DNA of 64,000 nt from the NCBI GenBank assembly GCA_018401955.1, contig JAGYJT010000006.1, forward strand, positions 36,702 to 100,701. Reading direction: 5' to 3'. A program made the position numbers and the translations under genes. Below the pieces are notes generated by a model. It searched no databases, was not told where the DNA came from, and saw only the letters and a list, made by a program, of their open reading frames with translations. Within the stretch, counting starts at the first letter, position 1; the number at the start of each line of letters is the position of its first letter. Of this stretch, positions 61,024 to 64,000 are shown piece by piece. This DNA comes from Chitinophagales bacterium. Its GTDB lineage: Bacteria > Bacteroidota > Bacteroidia > Chitinophagales > CAIOSU01.

Positions 61024-61477
61024 TACTTTACCTCTGCGGCATTGGCGGTATAGGTAAGTGTACCATCGTTTTTGATGATGGTAATAAATTAAGGATATAG
61101 TGCTTCCTGTATTCGCGGGTGCTTATCTTTTTCATTTTTCGTAGTTTACCTTGGCCTGCTTATTTATTACGTAGGTAAAGCTACTTGTTGTTAATACTTG
61201 TTTCAACAACAAAAAGACCTTTTAAGGACTCCAAACAATCAAATGTTGAGGTGATTTAAGTTTAAGTGATTGATTTTCAGTTTATTGAGGCGACTTTGAA
61301 CTCTCGGTTTTTGTAAGTCTGAAAGCTGTTTGATATCCTAAAACAATAGCAACAAAAGCTAGATATAGTAGGGGTTTCAAAGATATTCTTATCTGTTAGA
61401 AATGTTATGCGAAAAACATCAACCTGGTTGGTTGCAGTAACTATAATGGTGCAAAAGATGGATGAGTTTAGTCCAAT

Positions 61478-62743
61478 TTACTTAGAGCGGATTGCGTCTA
61501 CAGGTCGCATTTTGGCCGCGATAAATGCTGGTATAAACCCGAAGAACATGCCAATAAATGCAGAAAAAATCAATCCAAAGGCCACTTGACCTCCCGAGAT
61601 AATGAACTTGAAGTCCATATCGAAACTGTTGAGTATAAAGTATTCGGCTACGGTTACCAGTATGTACACTAATATCAAACCCAGTACGCCGCCCATTAAG
61701 CAAAGCACAATAGCCTCTATGAGGAACTCCATAAGAATAAAGAAGTTTCGAGCGCCGAGGGCCTTCTTAATGCCAATAATGGCAGTTCGTTCTTTTACGC
61801 TCACAAACATAATGTTGGCCACCCCAAACCCGCCTACCAAAATCGAAAAGGCACCGATAAAAGCACCTGCAAAGTTGATAATGCCAAAAATGGAGGATAG
61901 TATATTGGTTATCAAGCTCATTTCATTTATCGCAAAATCGTTTTCTTGCAGTGGGCTTAGCCTGCGCTCTTGGCGCAATGCAACCGTTACTTGGTCTTTT
62001 AGGTCTTCATCGGTCACCTCGGGCGATGCTTTGATAATGATACGTGTGCCAATGAAATTACTGTTGAGGTCAATAATCTTTTTTACAAAGTTGTAATTAA
62101 GTATCACTGCATCATCGCCGGTAATGCCCAATACGTCTTCGCCTTCTTTTTCTAAAAGCCCGATTATCTGAACGCTCGAGCCAAATACATTTATCTCCTT
62201 ACCAACTGGGCTAATTGACCCAGGGAACAGAATATCCGCAACCTCCTTACCAACAATCGCCACATTTGAGCCTCTTTCAATTTCAGATAAGCTAAAATAG
62301 CGCCCATCTTCAAAAGACATATCCTTTATCAGGTAATAGTCATAGCTTACCCCAAATACATTGGCCTTCATGGCGTTGCCTTCGTGTTTTACCGTTTTTT
62401 TGATGGTAAACATCATGCTTATGCCAGCTGCTCCAGGCACACCGGCTTTTAGGGCGTTAAAGTCATCAAGGTCGGGGTTTGGCCTTCTCAAATACTTAAA
62501 CCATGAGTTTTTTGCATCTTGGCTCCAAGGGAATTTTTCAATATAGATAACCCGGTTGCCAATTTTATCTAGGCTGGCCCTAACATTATACTCTAGTGAG
62601 CCTATTGATGTAAAAACCGAAACAATACAAAAAATACCAATGGTAATACCGAGTAACGACAAAAAAGCACGCAACCTGTTGTTTACAATCTCTTGGAATG
62701 CACTAACGAAACTTTCTTTGATTAAATGCAACACTACTCTCAT
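61478..62743 (-). CDS. MacB/FtsX-type ABC transporter permease
   Basis: NRLRAFLSLLGITIGIFCIVSV; GGFGVANIMFVSVKERTAIIGIKKALGA. Confidence 0.92.
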   Translation of the reverse strand: MRVVLHLIKESFVSAFQEIVNNRLRAFLSLLGITIGIFCIVSVFTSIGSLEYNVRASLDKIGNRVIYIEKFPWSQDAKNSWFKYLRRPNPDLDDFNALKAGVPGAAGISMMFTIKKTVKHEGNAMKANVFGVSYDYYLIKDMSFEDGRYFSLSEIERGSNVAIVGKEVADILFPGSISPVGKEINVFGSSVQIIGLLEKEGEDVLGITGDDAVILNYNFVKKIIDLNSNFIGTRIIIKASPEVTDEDLKDQVTVALRQERRLSPLQENDFAINEMSLITNILSSIFGIINFAGAFIGAFSILVGGFGVANIMFVSVKERTAIIGIKKALGARNFFILMEFLIEAIVLCLMGGVLGLILVYILVTVAEYFILNSFDMDFKFIISGGQVAFGLIFSAFIGMFFGFIPAFIAAKMRPVDAIRSK

Positions 62744-62950
62744 GCGCTAGGTATTGGAGTAAAGGTTAATTGTGCATAGCAAGTACAATTATGTTGTAAT
62801 GTACGTAATTAAACCTTGCAGCAGCTAAGCAAAGTATATTTGGCCTTACAAATAGCAACATATACTTTGGGATGGAACAAATATAGGCTGATTTTAGTCT
62901 TTTACGCCGACAATTTGTATTTTTGCATCGCTAAAAAATAACGGCTCTTT

Positions 62951-63997
62951 ATGAAGTTGTCCCAATTTAACTTTGAATTACCTCTCGACCTTATTGCATC
63001 ATATCCTAACGAAGAACGCGACCAAAGTCGCTTAATGGTTATCCATCGCGACACTGGCGTTATCGAGCACAAGATGTTTCGTGATGTGCTTGGCTACTTT
63101 GATGATGGCGATGTAATGGTGCTAAACAATACCAAGGTTTTTCCAGCACGCATGTATGGCAAAAAGGAAAAAACAGGTGCCAAAATTGAGGTGTTCTTGT
63201 TACGTGAGCTTAACGCTGAAAACAAGCTTTGGGATGTATTGGTTGACCCTGCCCGTAAAATTAGAGTTGGTAACAAGCTATATTTTGGCGATGACGACTT
63301 GGTTGCTGAGGTAGTGGATAATACCACCTCACGCGGACGTACCATCCGTTTTTTACACGATGGTAGCTATGAAGAGTTTAAGGCACTGCTATATAGCTTA
63401 GGCGAAACCCCACTACCTAAGGCCATAAAGCGTAAGCCTGAAGATTTGGACAAAGACCGCTACCAAACGGTGTTTGCTAGCAACGAGGGCGCAGTAGCGG
63501 CCCCAACGGCAGGCATGCACTTTAGCAAAGAATTGATGAAACGCCTAGAGATTAAGGGTGTTAACTTTGCCGAGCTTACTTTGCATGTTGGCTTGGGTAC
63601 CTTCCGCACTATTGATGTTGAAGACCTTAGCAAACATAAAATGGATGCTGAGTATTACTTTATCAACCAGAAGAACTGTGATATTGTAAACAAGGGCAAA
63701 GAAGCAAAACGCAAAATTTGCGCGGTAGGCACTACTAGTATGCGTTCAATGGAGTCGGCTGTATCGGCCAACCAGATGCTGAAGCCTATGGAAGGGTGGA
63801 CCAATTTGTTTATCCACCCACCACATGAGTTTAGTATTGCAAACTGCATGATATCTAACTTCCATTTGCCAAAGTCTAGCTTGCTTATCATGAATGCCTC
63901 ATTTGCAGGCTATGATTTGATGATGAAGGCATACGAAGAGGCCATTAAAGAGAAGTACCGTTTCTTTACCTATGGTGATGCGATGTTGATTTTGTAA
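62951..63997 (+). CDS. queA: S-adenosylmethionine:tRNA ribosyltransferase-isomerase
   Basis: [51 protein letters not shown]. Confidence 0.95.
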   Translation: MKLSQFNFELPLDLIASYPNEERDQSRLMVIHRDTGVIEHKMFRDVLGYFDDGDVMVLNNTKVFPARMYGKKEKTGAKIEVFLLRELNAENKLWDVLVDPARKIRVGNKLYFGDDDLVAEVVDNTTSRGRTIRFLHDGSYEEFKALLYSLGETPLPKAIKRKPEDLDKDRYQTVFASNEGAVAAPTAGMHFSKELMKRLEIKGVNFAELTLHVGLGTFRTIDVEDLSKHKMDAEYYFINQKNCDIVNKGKEAKRKICAVGTTSMRSMESAVSANQMLKPMEGWTNLFIHPPHEFSIANCMISNFHLPKSSLLIMNASFAGYDLMMKAYEEAIKEKYRFFTYGDAMLIL

Positions 63998-64000
63998 ATG

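Overview
64 kb of a Bacteroidota-type chromosome (T9SS sorting domains, TonB, DUF2520 and BrkB proteins, typical gene style). Most of it is ordinary housekeeping sequence: cytochrome c biogenesis C-terminus, thioredoxin, Pif1-like helicase, TrmH, AsmA, dnaX, M16 and M1 peptidases, PDH E2, BrkB, sigma factor, PP2C phosphatase, QueD, FtsE, two glycosyltransferases, RecQ, a MacB-like permease and QueA. The most interesting region is an all-minus-strand sulfur block at about 8.75-17.3 kb. It holds peroxiredoxin, a CysM-like cysteine synthase, a JAMM/M67 protease, a MoaD-like sulfur carrier with a genetically encoded Gly-Gly-Cys C-terminus, an E1-rhodanese fusion, MetY, MetX and homoserine dehydrogenase. 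This resembles the protein-thiocarboxylate Cys/Met pathways (CysO/CysM/Mec+, HcyS/HcyD/HcyF). At the head of each half of the block I find a short leader ORF with a run of cysteine codons: MMCCCCCCFASGGQGALYLCR* upstream of peroxiredoxin and MMCCCCCPPRQPDRYWCM* upstream of metY. Each is enclosed by a stem whose sequence differs but whose pairing is kept, and each is followed by an intrinsic terminator before the structural gene. I propose a pair of cysteine-responsive attenuators. Other points: dense families of short dispersed intergenic repeats, including a ~98-nt hairpin element in three copies, two of them inside the sulfur block; an AT-rich 908-aa PIN-domain orphan; and a stretch (about 40.8-48.3 kb and 51.6-52.3 kb) where conserved genes are broken by many frameshifts, most simply explained by poor sequence quality.
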